Shown: positions 23,621-37,424 of the stretch, one piece after another
Position numbering within the stretch: position 1 is the stretch's first letter
How the letters are laid out: each line of letters opens with the position of its first letter
Origin: Eulemur rufifrons
Taxonomy: Eukaryota > Chordata > Mammalia > Primates > Lemuridae
Assembly: GCF_041146395.1 (NCBI RefSeq)
Contig: NC_090989.1
Span: 246,936,843 to 247,000,842, forward strand
DNA length: 64,000 nucleotides
Direction: 5' to 3'
Translations under genes and position numbers: made by a program
Notes under the pieces: generated by a model
What the model saw: the letters and a program-made list of their open reading frames with translations, nothing else
The model's database searches: none
What the model was told of the DNA's origin: nothing

Positions 23621-25519
23621 AATTCTAATGCCTGCTCTTTCTTTGTTTTGATTTCCAACAAAAGACATTGGAAATTGTGTAGTTAGGCTGGAAATGGGAA
23701 TGTGTAGTGCTAGCAGTAGGTAAGGGTACTTTTCACCATTTTTAACATGACTTAATATAGTTTACTTGCCACAGCTCAAGGGTTTCTACCCCATAGAAGA
23801 CTATAGTGAGTGACTCTAAGACAAAAACATTTTGGCAATGTGGACATGTGGCCGGAAAAAAAAGTCTGACATCATGAGAACACTGATAGTCAATGGAACA
23901 CCAAGACATGTTCCCACTAAGTAGCATACAATTATTACTTGCTTATAGAAAGAATGAGTATTCAGCCTACAATTTATGTACCTCAAAATATTATATAGGA
24001 AGAGTTGAGGAAGGTACAATAAAGAGATAGAGTATGTTGAGTATAATTCATTTCTAAAAAAAATCATATATGAAAATATATTTTCATCTATTCAAGTTAT
24101 TCTTACTAAAATATACTCATATTTTGTATATTATCTTATAGTAAAGGATTGAGGTTGGACAGCTTATGAATCTGCATTTGTGTACCTTGTATATTTGTCT
24201 CATTAGCTATATTTATTCAATCATGGACTCATTCATTCACTTAAAAATATTTATTAAGATACTGTATGTTCTGGGGACCCATGTTCCTATCTAATTAAAT
24301 GAATTAGAACCATTGCCTTAGGTTTTTTTTTAAGAGAGAGAAAACAAAAAGTCTTATGTTATGAAGGTAATCACAACACAAGTGTGCTATTTAATCACCA
24401 TTGGGGAAGAATATTTTTGTTAAAATGCCAGCTAAATTGAGTAGAAGTGATGCAAAAACTGAAAAACAAAACCTACTCCAGTGTTACCTGGAGATTTTTA
24501 AAAGCCTTTGCACAAAAAGCAAGATAGGAAGAGGGAAGAGAAAAAAAAAGATGAAAAAAGTAAAATATAAAGAATAAAAGGAAGAAATTATCTATCCTTA
24601 ATCTGATGATAACCTTGTGCTTAATTTCCAGCTTCTTTCTTTTGTCAAAATTAACCTACCCTACCCCTCCTTTGAAGGAAAAGAACAGGCCTGCTGGATA
24701 ATTAAGTCTTAACTCTAGAGAATGTCATGGTTGTCATCTGTCTGCCACATGTGATATGGTTAAGTGGTAGTTAAACATACTTATTTTTTAAAACTTAAAG
24801 CTCAACAAATAAAACAAACAAATAAATATGGTTCTTGCCTAAAAATATGCTGGTAATATGTTGACAGAAAAAATATAACTCCTGCTTTGAGTCCATGGTC
24901 TCTGCCGATGAGACTGATGGTCAGGGTGGTAAGGGAGGGGCACATATTGGTGGGAGGATATTGAAACTCAGCAAGGTGAGCTGACTCTCAGGAAGTGGTG
25001 TTTTCTGCCCAGATAGAACTGCAGGCCTGCAGAGAAACTGAGATGACCTGCAGTTTCGACGTCAGAGTTGCTGTCAGCAGTGTGTGAGGAATATGGAGAG
25101 AAGAATAGGTACTAACTGATTGATTGGAACAATATCTTGATTAAAAAAAAAAAAAACCAGAATTCAAAGACACTTTTAAATCTGATTTTACAATAGGCTA
25201 TTTTTAGAAAAAGTTTTGTGAGCAATTAAAAAAGAATAGTAATCCTAGGAGATGCCATATATTCCCTAATGCCAATTTATGTTACACTGACCTCACTTCA
25301 TTTTGGGGTAAGATCTTTAGACTCTTCTACTAGTGAAATATTACAGACACAGTGGGAGCATATTTCAGCTACACAGTTCGTAAAATAAAATGGAGATAAA
25401 GATGAAAATATGAGTTCAATATTTTTATAATTTGGTAGATATATAATTGATGGTACCCAAAAAGAGGTGTGATGTCTAACAAGGGGAAGATCCCTGGTGA
25501 AATAAAGAAGGCCTTCAGA
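23621..25519. other. No recognised feature
   Basis: AT-rich. An antisense L2-tail-like patch lies at 24215-24290 ('CATTCATTCACTTAAAAATA'). An A-rich low-complexity stretch lies at 24535-24590. Minus frames at 23742-24067 are without domains. Confidence 0.4.
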
Positions 25520-25830
25520 TTCTCAGTCTTCCTCTGACCAACATTTTTTATTAAGACTTAGGTGGAGACATATTTGTTAAATTTGCAGGTAATAAGAAAC
25601 TGGAAAGAATACTATTACGTTTTATAGCAGAGTCAGGTTTTAACACAATCTCAACTGCCTAGAGAGATGAAATTTAATACAGATAATTGGAAAGTTTAAC
25701 ACTTGAATATAAGCATGACTTATTCAGTAAAATTTAATACCTTAGCAGGTAAAAACACCAGGGTTGTAGGAGAGCATATTCAATATAAGAAGGTGATGAT
25801 AAAAAGCAACAATTCTACTGGCCATACCCA
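25520..25830 (+). repeat. CR1/L3-like LINE reverse-transcriptase fossil
   Basis: One frame reads TNIFY*DLG..IFVKFAGNKKLE across 25546-25612. This matches the CR1/L3 reverse-transcriptase context 'NIFINDL...VKFADDTKLG', with the catalytic FADD changed to FAGN and an in-frame stop. Downstream, 'GAGATGAAATTTAATACAGA' recalls the 'MKFN' block of the same family. It is non-functional and very old. The match is from memory and should be confirmed by profile search. Confidence 0.6.
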
Positions 25831-25949
25831 AAAAACACAGGAAATACTTAGTCAACACAAGTTAACATGTCGAAGGCATCGTGGACCATATCTTTTTATT
25901 TCAGATTTTCCATACTCTCTTGTCAATTACTCTAAAAGAACAAACAATG

Positions 25950-26561
25950 CTTCCTTATATTTATAATTCTGAAACCACCCTTACAAATAAAGGGGTACAA
26001 GGTGAGAACTGTGGTAGGGGCCTAGCTAAAAATAAGGCACAGGCCTAGCTAAAATAATGATAACAATTAGCCACTGCCCCCCTGTTTGCTTGTCTATAAT
26101 TGCTACTCTGGAGCCACATAGCTGGTGGCCATAAAGATTCTTAACTTTCTCCATAGATAGCATCACATTTTCAAAACCTAGGGGTAGTTTCTGAGCTATC
26201 TTCCAGGTCCCACATTCCAGTGGAACGGCTGACCCACCTAGACCTGTGGCCCATATCGAAGAAGTAATTCAAATGGTCTTGTGACCCCTATCCAAGAACC
26301 TGGTAAGCAAAGAAGATAATTTCTACAGCTCTATGGTTCTGTTCCAAACCCAGCCAGTTAGCAAACCTAATTGCCTAATCTTTAGCCTGCCAAACCATCC
26401 TTAAAAACTCTGTCTCCCAAATTCTCAGAGAGGCAGATTTGAGAAATTCCTCCTATCTCCCCACTTAGAGCTATGTGCAATTGAGCTCTTTCTCTGCTGT
26501 AAACCCAGTGTATTGGCTTCCTCTTGGGCAGTGGGCAAATGAACCTAGTTGGGCAGTAACA
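25950..26561 (+). mobile_element. ERV1-type LTR 'A', copy 1 (5' part eroded)
   Basis: Homologous along its length to 28440-29052: shared words include 'CATAAAGATTCTTA', 'GTTTCTGAG.TATCTTCCAG' and 'GGCTGACCCACC', then 'GGTTCTG', 'AACCCAGCCA' and 'TTGGCTTCCTCTTG', ending GCAGTAACA. The layout resembles MER4-group gammaretroviral LTRs, with a TTAAAAA TATA-like box (~26401) and a GC-balanced U5. A 23-24-bp tandem duplication (GGCCTAGCTAAAA) lies at about 26019-26064. No retroviral gene is attached. Confidence 0.7.
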
Positions 26562-26920
26562 GTATTACTTTATGATTTGAAAGTTTGAGCTACCTTCCCT
26601 CACATACATATACTTTTCATTTGGTTCAGAGCATACTGAGTAAGCATAATTTTCCAGATCCCTTTTGCTGCAAATACCTCTTATCTATAAAAAGATAGCT
26701 GTAATTCTTTTTATTCAGGATAGATGTCAACTCCTGGTGGTTGCTTTGCCCCAAGTTTCTTTATAAGTCCCAGTTCTTTTCTCTATAAATATATGCTCCA
26801 CAGGTGACATCATTCAGTTCCAAAGTTTTAAATGTCATTTGCATGATGATGTCTTCCAAATTTACATCTCCATCTCTGATTATCTCCATGATACCCTGAT
26901 TCATCTGTCCTGCATTCTTG

Positions 26921-27393
26921 TGAGGACTAAATTCTGATCTTTTTCTTTTCCCAAATTTATTTCTATGGGGGCCTGGTGAGTCATGTTTACTTCCCAACCT
27001 GATTCCGGTATAATATGATATGAGAGATAGAAGACCCTTGCCTTAATTCAAGCATTTCTTTCCACTGACTCCTGGTCTTTTCAACAAAGCCTAACTCTTT
27101 CAGCCAATTGTCAACTAAAGAATCCCGAAGCCCACTTATGACTTGTTAGCCCCCACTTTGAGATGTCCCACCTTTTCAGGCCAAACCAATGTATGCCTTC
27201 CATGTATTGATTTATGACTTTACCTATAATTCCTGTCTCCCTGAAATACATAAAGCCAAACTGTAACCCAGCCACAGTGAGTCCACTTGCTCAATGCTTC
27301 TTGCGAGTGGCTCTGGGCCAGGGTCCTCAAATTTGGCTCGGAATAAACCTCTTTAAATTATTTTTACAGAGTTTGGCTTCTTTTCCGTTAACA
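26921..27393 (+). mobile_element. ERV1-type solo LTR 'B', copy 1
   Basis: Starts TGAGGACTAAA and ends CGTTAACA, flanked by a 4-bp target duplication CTTG (26917-26920 and 27394-27397), the size made by gammaretrovirus-like integrases. It interrupts L2 exactly there. It is homologous to the copy at 28296-29533, sharing 'TTTGAGATGTCCC', 'GGCCAAAC.AATGTATGCC' and 'CAGAGTTTGG'. A poly-A signal AATAAA sits near 27342. It is a solo LTR with no internal sequence. Confidence 0.85.
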
Positions 27394-27494
27394 CTTGACA
27401 TCTTCAGTTGGATGTCACGTCAAACATAATGCAGCTCCAAACAGACCATATTTCCTTAGATACGTCCTCCTAACCTGTTTAGCTGTCATTATGC

Positions 27495-28019
27495 TGAAGG
27501 AAATTAGAAATATTTTACCCCCAAATATATTTCTTTGACATATTTTGAGATGGCTGCCATGTGTCTCACAGATAGAAATAACATTGCAAATCTGTCTTTT
27601 GTGTGGAGAAATTTATATTTGTAGAGAATTTGCATTAACACAACCAGGTCTATCCTTACCTGATCTAGAAAAGATTAACTGAGAATCTGACACCTTAAAA
27701 GGTCGGAAAAGAAACATTTACCATCTATTCTCTCTGAGGGCTGCTACTTATCTGTAGGGTTTCATTTACGTAACACCACCACCTTTGCTAGCTAGTCAAG
27801 CCTCTTCCTCCCTCCTAAAACTTGTTTTTCTGCTTTCAAGCCCCCATTCTTTAAAAAGACCTCTGTACTTCACTGAGGAGTTGAATCTTCATTCTGAGGA
27901 TTCCCATGTATACACGTTACATAAAATAAATTTGTAGTTTTTTCCTTCCATTAATCAATCTGCCTCATGTCAGTGATTTTTCAGAGTATCTTAGGGGGCG
28001 AGAGCCTTTCCTCCCTACA
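27495..28019 (+). mobile_element. ERV1-type solo LTR 'C'
   Basis: Begins TGAAGGAAATTAG and ends CTCCCTACA, with a perfect 4-bp target duplication ATGC (27491-27494 and 28020-28023), inside L2. It is unrelated by eye to LTRs A and B. It has an AAATAAATTTG poly-A signal region near 27926 and a GGGGGCGAGAGCC U5 segment. Subfamily not named. There is no coding content. Confidence 0.8.
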
Positions 28020-28295
28020 ATGCTACACCTTAGTAAATGGCATCATCCTCAATTCAGTTGCTGAAGTGCAAAATCCAGGTATCAGTCTTGACATCCGCCT
28101 GTCACCAAGCCTGTCAGCTCTACCTGCAAAGTAACGCCTGATACAACCCATTATGTCCATCTCCATTGTTGTACCATAGTCTAAGCCACCAACATCTCAC
28201 ATTATTTCTAAAGCCTTCTATCTGACTTCCTGATTTCACTGTGCTTCCCATAGGACATACTCCAAACAGTAACCAAAGTTATCTTTCAAAGCACG

Positions 28296-29533
28296 TGTGA
28301 ACTAAAATAATATTTCTCCCAGGTGACTGAATTGACCCCCTCTTGGCCAAGGAGACCCCAGAAAAACCCTAAAGCTGAGTTTCTGGCCATGAGAAGAGAG
28401 GTTAGACATGCTCTATCATGCCCCTTCCCTTTTGGATATATTCTCTGTAACAATATGATATTGAAACTACCCTTTATAAAATTAATAAAGGGCCCCAAGG
28501 TGGGAACTATAGTAGGAAAATACATGTATATCTCTAGCCCTGGTTCCCTAGCTTGCTTTCCTAAAATTGCTTACCACTTAGGAGTCATACAGCTGATGGT
28601 CATAAAGATTCTTAGCTTTCTTCATTGCTCTCATAGATAACATCACCCTTGTCAAATCTAAGGCTAGTTTCTGAGATATCTTCCAGGCCCTGCATTCTGG
28701 TGGACTGGCTGACCCACCCAGACCAGTGGCCCACACCAAGAAACTGACTCAACTAGTCTTGAGACCTCCACCTAAGAACTGACTCAGCAAAGACGACAAT
28801 TTCTGCACCCCTATGGTTCTGCCCTGAACCCAGCCAATTAGCAGACCCAATTGCCTAGCCCTGTGCCCACTAAACTATCTTTAAAAACCCTTTCTCTTAA
28901 ATTCTCTGGGAGATGCATTTGAGAACTTCCTCCTGTCTCCTCGCATGGTGCCTGTGATATTAAACACTTTGTCTGCTGTAACCCCTGCTGTCTCAGTACA
29001 TTGGCTTCCTCTTGAGCAGCAGGCAATGAACCTGGTAAAGAAGGCTGCAACAAATACTATATCATTAACAGGCCTAAAGCTATGCAAGACAAAGCTTAAA
29101 ACACACCTGTAGGCCATCAATTTACTTAACAGATCACTTGAGTTTTGGTGAACGTCCGGTGGCTTGCCTCTAATAACAGATTTCTTTCTCTTAAGTTAAA
29201 ACATTCTATGCCTTTAAGACAAAGCTTCATTTCTTTAAACAATTACAAATCAAAGAATCTTTAACCATAACACTTGTAACCACCCCACTCCATCCCCCTT
29301 TGAGATGTCCCTCTGTTCGGGCCAAACTAATGTATGCCCTCTAAGTATTGACTTAGGATCTTACCTGTAATTCCATATCCATGACTGTATAAAACGAAAC
29401 TAAAACCCAGTTACCACGGGCACATTTTTTCAAGACCTCTTGAGACCAAGTGCTCCAGGATGGTCACACATGTTCAGCTCAAAATAAACTCTTTAGATTA
29501 TTTTGCAGAGTTTGGGCTTTTTTTCTGTTTACA
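28296..29533 (+). mobile_element. ERV1-type solo LTR 'B', copy 2, split by LTR A
   Basis: The 5' tip at 28296-28309 (TGTGAACTAAAATA) matches the start of B copy 1. The rest resumes at about 29053 and ends TGTTTACA at 29533. The flanking 4-mers CACG (28292-28295) and CACA (29534-29537) fit a target duplication with one change. TATA box 'GTATAAAACG' lies near 29387; poly-A signal AATAAA is near 29482. It interrupts L2 between pieces 3 and 4. Confidence 0.75.
28310..29052 (+). mobile_element. ERV1-type LTR 'A', copy 2, nested in LTR B
   Basis: A longer version of the 25950-26561 LTR, with the 5' U3 segment present ('CTTGGCCAAGGAGACCCCAG') and the end GGCTGCAACA at 29052. AATA occurs at both edges (28306-28309, 29053-29056) and may be the target duplication, though the 5' edge lacks a clear TG. 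It carries TATA-like TTTAAAAACC near 28881 and a TGATATTAAACAC signal near 28956. The open frames at 28286-28640 and 28838-29120 are LTR shadows, not genes. Confidence 0.65.
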
Positions 29534-30352
29534 CACACATCTGATTTTCTTATGTTTCTGCTTAAAGTCCTCTTATGGTTTTTGGTGGCAATAAAAAGAA
29601 CATCTAAATTTCTATCATGGCATATGAGCTTCTGTGTGATCTGGCCTGGCCGAGTTTTTCCAGCCTCTTCTCCCTTTTTACTTGTTCACTAGAATCAACT
29701 CACTCACACTGGCTTCTTGCTAGTCTTTAAAGATCCCAAATTCATTCCTGCTTTAGAGATTGTGGATTTTTCTGGTCCCTTTGGCTGGAATTCTCTGTCC
29801 CAGATTTTTAAATTGTTGTTTTCCTCTTGTCATTTGTATTTTACTTCAAATGTTACCTCCTCAGTAAGGACTCCTGCCTCCTCCACTTACTATCAGAACA
29901 TCCTAGAGTGTCATCAAAGCATCACTCTATGACGATTATCTTGTTTCTTCATTGACTATCTCAGAAGAGTATATGCAGTACTGGGTTCCTATCTGTAATA
30001 CCACTGTATCCCCAAAGCCTAGAACAGAGTGTGGCACAGAGTAGACACTCCATAAGTGTTTGTTAAATGACAGATTCTATAATTAATAAAGAGAGGTGTA
30101 AAGTGTAGGCACTTAAATTTCAATAAGAGTATAGCATTAATCAATTAAGACAAATGACTGATAGCAGTTACTTTCAGCTTTAACGGGAAGAGGCTATGAA
30201 AAGAACAGGAAAGCATTGAACTTCCAAAATGGAACAGGCATCAGTGGTTGGATGACAAGAAATAGGGTAGAGTATGTGTGGCAGGAGAAGGCAGCCTGGA
30301 ACAGAAGACAGATTGCACTTTTATTCACTAATTGAGGATAATACTACAAAGC

Positions 30353-30575
30353 AGGGTTTCTCAATGTTAGCATTATTGACATTTTGGGCTGGATAATTCT
30401 TTGTTGCGGGGGCTGTTTTAGGCAGTGTAGAATGTTTAACAGCATCCCTAGCCTCCACCCACTAGATGCAGTACCACCTTCTGACCTGTGATAACCAGAA
30501 ATATCTATAGACATTGCTAAATATCTCCTGAGGGGAGGAGAGGCAATATCACCTCTCCTTGAGACTCAATACTAT
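30353..30575 (+). mobile_element. MER20-like hAT-Charlie element
   Basis: 'CAGGGTTTCTCAATGTTAGC', 'ATTATTGACATTTTGGGCTG', 'GATAATTCTTTGTTGCGGGG', 'CAGCATCCCTAGCCTCCACC' and 'ACATTGCTAAATATCTCCTG' reproduce the MER20 consensus order almost end to end. Non-autonomous, no transposase. Confidence 0.9.
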
Positions 30576-30839
30576 GAAGGAATTTTTTCACATTCACATT
30601 TAATTATTATACAAAATTATGTAATGGTGAGTCATTACAAAATCCTCAAAAAGGAGATACAGGAGAAAAAAAATGTGCCTAAATTTTAGAGTTGGCTATG
30701 GCTTTCATGGTGGTATGTAACAGGAATGTTTATCTGGGCTCAGTTGAAAATTTCAGCATTAAAGAGTATTTTATTCAATTATAATTCATGGTAGCTTCAA
30801 ATAGAAAAACCTAGAGAGGTTTTGGGGAATTCTGGATAG

Positions 30840-31060
30840 AGAATGAGCTACACAGATAGGTGTTTTAAATCTCTGCTCAGCTTCTTAACTAGTTGTGTGA
30901 CCTTGCCTTGGTGGGTTACCTAATGGAGCTGAACATCAGTTTCTTCTTCTGTACAATAGGAAATGCTATCCCTATATTTTAGAGGTGTTGTAAAGATTAA
31001 ATGAAGTAATGCATAAAAATACTCTGGCTGAGTGTGTAACAAAGCAGAGACTCTCTTTGA
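30840..31060 (+). repeat. MIR SINE
   Basis: 'CTTAACTAGTTGTGTGACCT', 'CAGTTTCTTCTTCTGTACAA' and 'GGTGTTGTAAAGATTAAATG' are MIR sense core and 3' half. Confidence 0.85.
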
Positions 31061-33477
31061 ATGGTAGTGATTTTTTCAAAGTAAGTGGATCTTTTCTTTT
31101 TATGTCATACAAAAATAGCTCTTGCGAACATACATAATGATATGGAATCAATATACAGTGAAAAACACTAAGAAAATGGCTTCATTATTCCCATGCAAAT
31201 AGAATTTGACAGGAGTCAAGTATCAATTATAGTACTGCTTTCTGATTACACATTGGACTTCTCGATCATAAAAACCTTCTTAATGAGGTCTGACCCTTTA
31301 TGCTTGACACATGCTGTCACACTCTCACCTTCATTCTATTGAGGTAGGCCTTCCTGCCAGAAGTAGGTGGGGGTGCTCCTATGTCATCTCAGTTTTTGAA
31401 GCACGTCAAAAGCAAATAAAACAGAAAATCACCTTCTTAAACCTTATTAAGACAGATGAACTTTTAGGGCTATCACGTTTATTTGTTGATTTTGAAAAAC
31501 CTCATTGCAAATTGGTAATGGAATCTTAAATCACATCAGCACAGGTATGATAATCAGTCTGTGCCTAAATTCAGTACAAAAACTTCAGTATGATTCTGTA
31601 GTGTCAGATTAAAAAAATATCTTTGCTATTGATTGTCTGATTAAGGGTCAAACCTCTAAGGCTATCTGAGCATGAAAATGCGTCACATCTTATAAAATTT
31701 TTTCATTCTTACAAAGTTTGAGTACGGTTTCTAGCTATAAATCATGGAGATAGCATTTGGGAAGGGATTTGCGATGAGACATTTTGGAGATAGCATAAAT
31801 AAATGGACAAGTAATAGAGCCTGTGGAAGCTTTAACTAGGGCTTTCAAAGCCGTTATTATTTAGTTTCTCTAATCTGAATTGTATTATTTAATTTTCTTA
31901 AACTTAAGTACTATTCTCTACTTCATAATCGAGGATAACCCTATTAAAGAAAGAATATGTCTTCTCTCTTGCTCTTTCTCTTTCTCTTCCTCCCTCTCTG
32001 GATCTCTTTCTCTCATTCTGGATTTTTCTGTTTTTATAGTTTCTTCTTTATCTGGATATTCCTGTCATCTCATCATCCTTCAGTCAGGAAAATCAGCCAA
32101 AAATCTAAACACAACTGTGTGCCCTATAAGGCCTTTTTCTGTGGGTTCCAATTTTCCCCCTGACATCATCTTAATGACTCACACTGATCACTTATTGTCA
32201 CCACCTCCCGCTATCCTCTGGGACTCCCGTTGGTTGCACTGATATTTACCTCCCAGTCCACGATATTGTAACTCTACTTCCTTGACCACTTCCCCAACTA
32301 AATTGAAAGCATCTTCCAGATTTCAATGCCTACCTCCAAGAGGAGGATTACATGTTGAGACTCACATGCATTGCTAAATGTCATGTCTAAGAAACAAGAT
32401 TCCCAAACAGGACACACTAAAAGTGTGAGCACTGTTAGTGAGCACAAGGACATGCCTGTAGGCAGGTAGTCCAAACATTTGCTTTAGGAAAGCACCGATC
32501 TGGGCTTTAGCCCCCTTTTGACTCTGCAGATGATACTTGGTGACTCTAAGGAGTGATCAGTCTTCACAAGTGTCTCTGCCAGTGGGTGATGGTGAGAACT
32601 TACTTCAATAGGATGTTTTTGTTCTAATTATGGAAAGGCTTTCCTTCTGAGTGGTCAGATTACAAGAAAAGGAACGCTACTTCCTCCTCATAACAGGTTG
32701 ACCATTAAGGATTACCTATTATTCATTTGGCACAGATGCTACCCCACTCCAAAATTTCCTTTGCAGCACAGAGGAAAATCCAGGAATTACACTTCTCTGA
32801 ATCCCTTTTTATGGTTCTAGGTGTAAATTATATAAAACACCACATGCGAAATGCCAAGCATAATTCCTGGCACAGAGTCAGTAGTTAATTAAATCGGAGT
32901 GTTTTCTCTCTTTCTCTCTCAACTATGGCTATGATGCCACATTAAGGGCACACATACCAAATCTAATGAATTGATAAGCTGGCGGAGAACAGATATATTC
33001 ATTAGTGATCACTTTTTCTTGAGAATGCTAACTATAGTAATCGCAAAACCTGGAAATGACCTGATATGAAGTCAAAACGTGGAAGGAATAAAAAACAGTT
33101 GAGAGGACAAATGCATTGAGAAATTCATATAATAAGAGTAATTGTAAATTGTGTGTCACATCAAGATTAGGATCCATTTATTAATTAATAATGATTATGC
33201 TGTCATTTTGCTGTATTGTATATATCTTCCTAGACTCTCTTGGACCTTCGAGTACTATCTGATAAAATATTAATTAAAAGAAACTTGGTACATTCTAAAA
33301 AGTAAAGGGAGGGAAGAAACAGCTACACACACAGCCCTCACAGCATATTCACTGTCCTAAAAAATTTGTCATAGCGTGATTTGGGGTGTTACATTACTTC
33401 TAAAAGAGATAACCTTTTTTGGTACCAGAATCATCCTAATTAAACTCTTTGTTTTCTCTGGCTTTTAAAAAGAATTT
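31061..33477. other. No recognised feature
   Basis: Contains a CT-rich low-complexity patch at 31960-32015. A short MIR/L2-like tail lies at 32855-32905 ('AATTCCTGGCACAGAGTCAG'). The plus frame at 31880-32242 (120 codons) is built on the CT-rich tract and has no domain. Confidence 0.4.
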
Positions 33478-33645
33478 GAAAGTATCATTCATTCAGTATC
33501 TATTACACACTTCTAGGTGCTGAGCTCTCACGACAACTCAAGACAGGAGGATAGATAAGCAAAATATTTGCAATAAAATAAATAGGATAAATCTCCATTC
33601 CAAAGAAATAACTAAATAGATATCAGTCACATATGCTGAAGTGAA
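33478..33645 (-). repeat. L2 LINE 3' end (antisense)
   Basis: 'CATTCATTCAGTATCTATTA', 'CACACTTCTAGGTGCTGAGC' and 'GATAGATAAGCAAAATATTT' resemble the antisense L2 tail with strong decay. Confidence 0.5.
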
Positions 33646-33659
33646 GGAAGGAAATCGCC

Positions 33660-33880
33660 AGTAAACAGGCACCTAGTATGTGCCAGGTACTTATCAATAT
33701 TACCTTAATTCCTTAAGGTATTTTATTAAAAACCTATGAGGGAGATAGATTTTCTTATTCCTATTTAATATATGAAGACACTAATGCTCATTTTGTCCAA
33801 GACTACACAATAATAGGTGAAAAGCTTGAATCCAAATTTTTTGACTACAGATCCTGTTCATTTATACTATATTTTACCTC
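33660..33880 (-). repeat. MIR SINE
   Basis: 'GGCACCTAGTATGTGCCAGG', 'TAAAAACCTATGAGGGAGAT' and 'TTGAATCCAAATTTTTTGAC' follow antisense MIR to its 5' end at about 33880. It is followed by an A16 run. Confidence 0.85.
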
Positions 33881-36308
<2,428 letters not shown>

Positions 36309-36344
36309 CTAATTTCTTCTTTCCCTGTATCCATAGAACTTTCA

Positions 36345-36797
36345 ATACAACTTAGAAGTTCCCTAAGTCTCTTTACCAATCTTTGGATTAGGGTTGGCCT
36401 TGTGACTTGCTTTGGCAAATATAACGTAGTGAAGTGACAATGTGCCAGTTTCAAGCCAGGCCTCACATGGCCTTGTGTGCCTCTGCTCACTCTCTCCTAT
36501 GCATTTGAACAAGTCCAGGCTAGCTTTCTGAAGAAAAAGACGATGTGAACAGGAGAGCCAAGCATGTAAGCTGAGGCCATCCCAGATCAGTTAGCTCCTA
36601 GTCCACCTGCCAGCTGTCTGCCAATGCATATGAGACCTGAGCCCAGATAAGCTGAGGTTAACTGAGCCCAGACCAGATTGTCAGAAGTGCCTAGCTGACT
36701 CACAGACTCATAAACAATAATAGCTAGTTGTTTTAAATTATTTAGTTTGGGAGTTGTTATGCAGTATTACTGTAATAAGAGATAAACTGAACAGGAA
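36345..36797 (+). mobile_element. MLT1-type MaLR LTR
   Basis: 'GTTGGCCTTGTGACTTGCTT', 'TGAACAAGTCCAGGCTAGCT', 'AGCCCAGATAAGCTGAGGTT', and the LTR end 'GTTGTTTTAAATTATTTAGT' then 'GTTATGCAGTATTACTG' follow the MLT1 consensus order. Solo LTR. The 5' boundary is uncertain. Confidence 0.8.
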
Positions 36798-37424
36798 GAA
36801 AACAAGGCACTTTTAAAAAGGTATGTGTTTTACTAATATTTGTTCTAATCATCACTGTTAATGGACATGTCTCTTAAAAGAAAAAAGAAGCACTTCTACA
36901 CAGAAATATAAGTAGACTCTGTTTATAACATTTTCTTTTGAGTTCCCTGAGTTTGGAAGTTTACCTGTGAATTAGGGGAAAATTCTTTCATTCTTCAATC
37001 TTGGTCCTATCTGGGGGAACTTTATCTAGAACGATCATGGACTAGATCCCTATATGTAGTATTCAGCACTCAGACACAGGAATATGCTAAGAGTATCCAG
37101 CATGCATTTCCATTTCCATCCCCCCTTCTCCATCCCACTTTGCCAGCTGCATTGGGCCACATACACCGAGGGCCCTTACCTAGTTCCTGAGATAATCCTA
37201 TGGGAAATAGCATCAGTTCACTTTTCCAGATTTGTGGTTCATGTTTCCAGCTCTATGACATGAATAAATTGTGACATAGCCACTAGCCTTTAATATGACC
37301 CAATTTCCTCCATGCTAGCAAAGACAAAATTTCAACACCAGTGGAAAGAACTCTTTGGTTGCAGCATTCCCAGTCACCATAATGACTCAGTCCAGAATAA
37401 TAGGCATCTGTCTTGGATGCCCAG
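36798..37424. other. No recognised feature
   Basis: Unique-looking sequence; no gene or repeat recognised. The plus frame at 37312-37527 partly overlaps the next MIR. Confidence 0.4.

Larger units (their letters stand above)
26700..30072 (+). repeat. L2 LINE, interrupted by three LTR insertions
   Basis: L2 pieces in consensus order lie at ~26700-26920, 27394-27494, 28020-28295 and 29534-30072. Key words are 'GATGATGTCTTCCAAATTTA' (piece 1), 'CTTGACATCTTCAGTTGGAT' (piece 2), 'AGTAAATGGCATCATCCTCA' and 'CTGTCAGCTCTACCTGCAAA' (piece 3), then 'TTTCTGCTTAAAGTCCTCTT', 'TGTGTGATCTGGCCTGGCC' and 'CTGTATCCCCAAAGCCTAGA' (piece 4). The gaps hold LTRs. Removing them restores continuous L2. ORF2 is decayed and non-coding. 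Confidence 0.85.

Noticed and set aside
28286..29120. Four small frames suggesting a viral or cellular gene
   Set aside because: All fall inside LTRs A and B; no gag, pol or env similarity was seen and the internal region is absent.
31880..32242. Plus-strand frame of 120 codons, serine/leucine rich
   Set aside because: Driven by a CT-rich low-complexity tract; no signal peptide plus domain architecture or homologue recognised.
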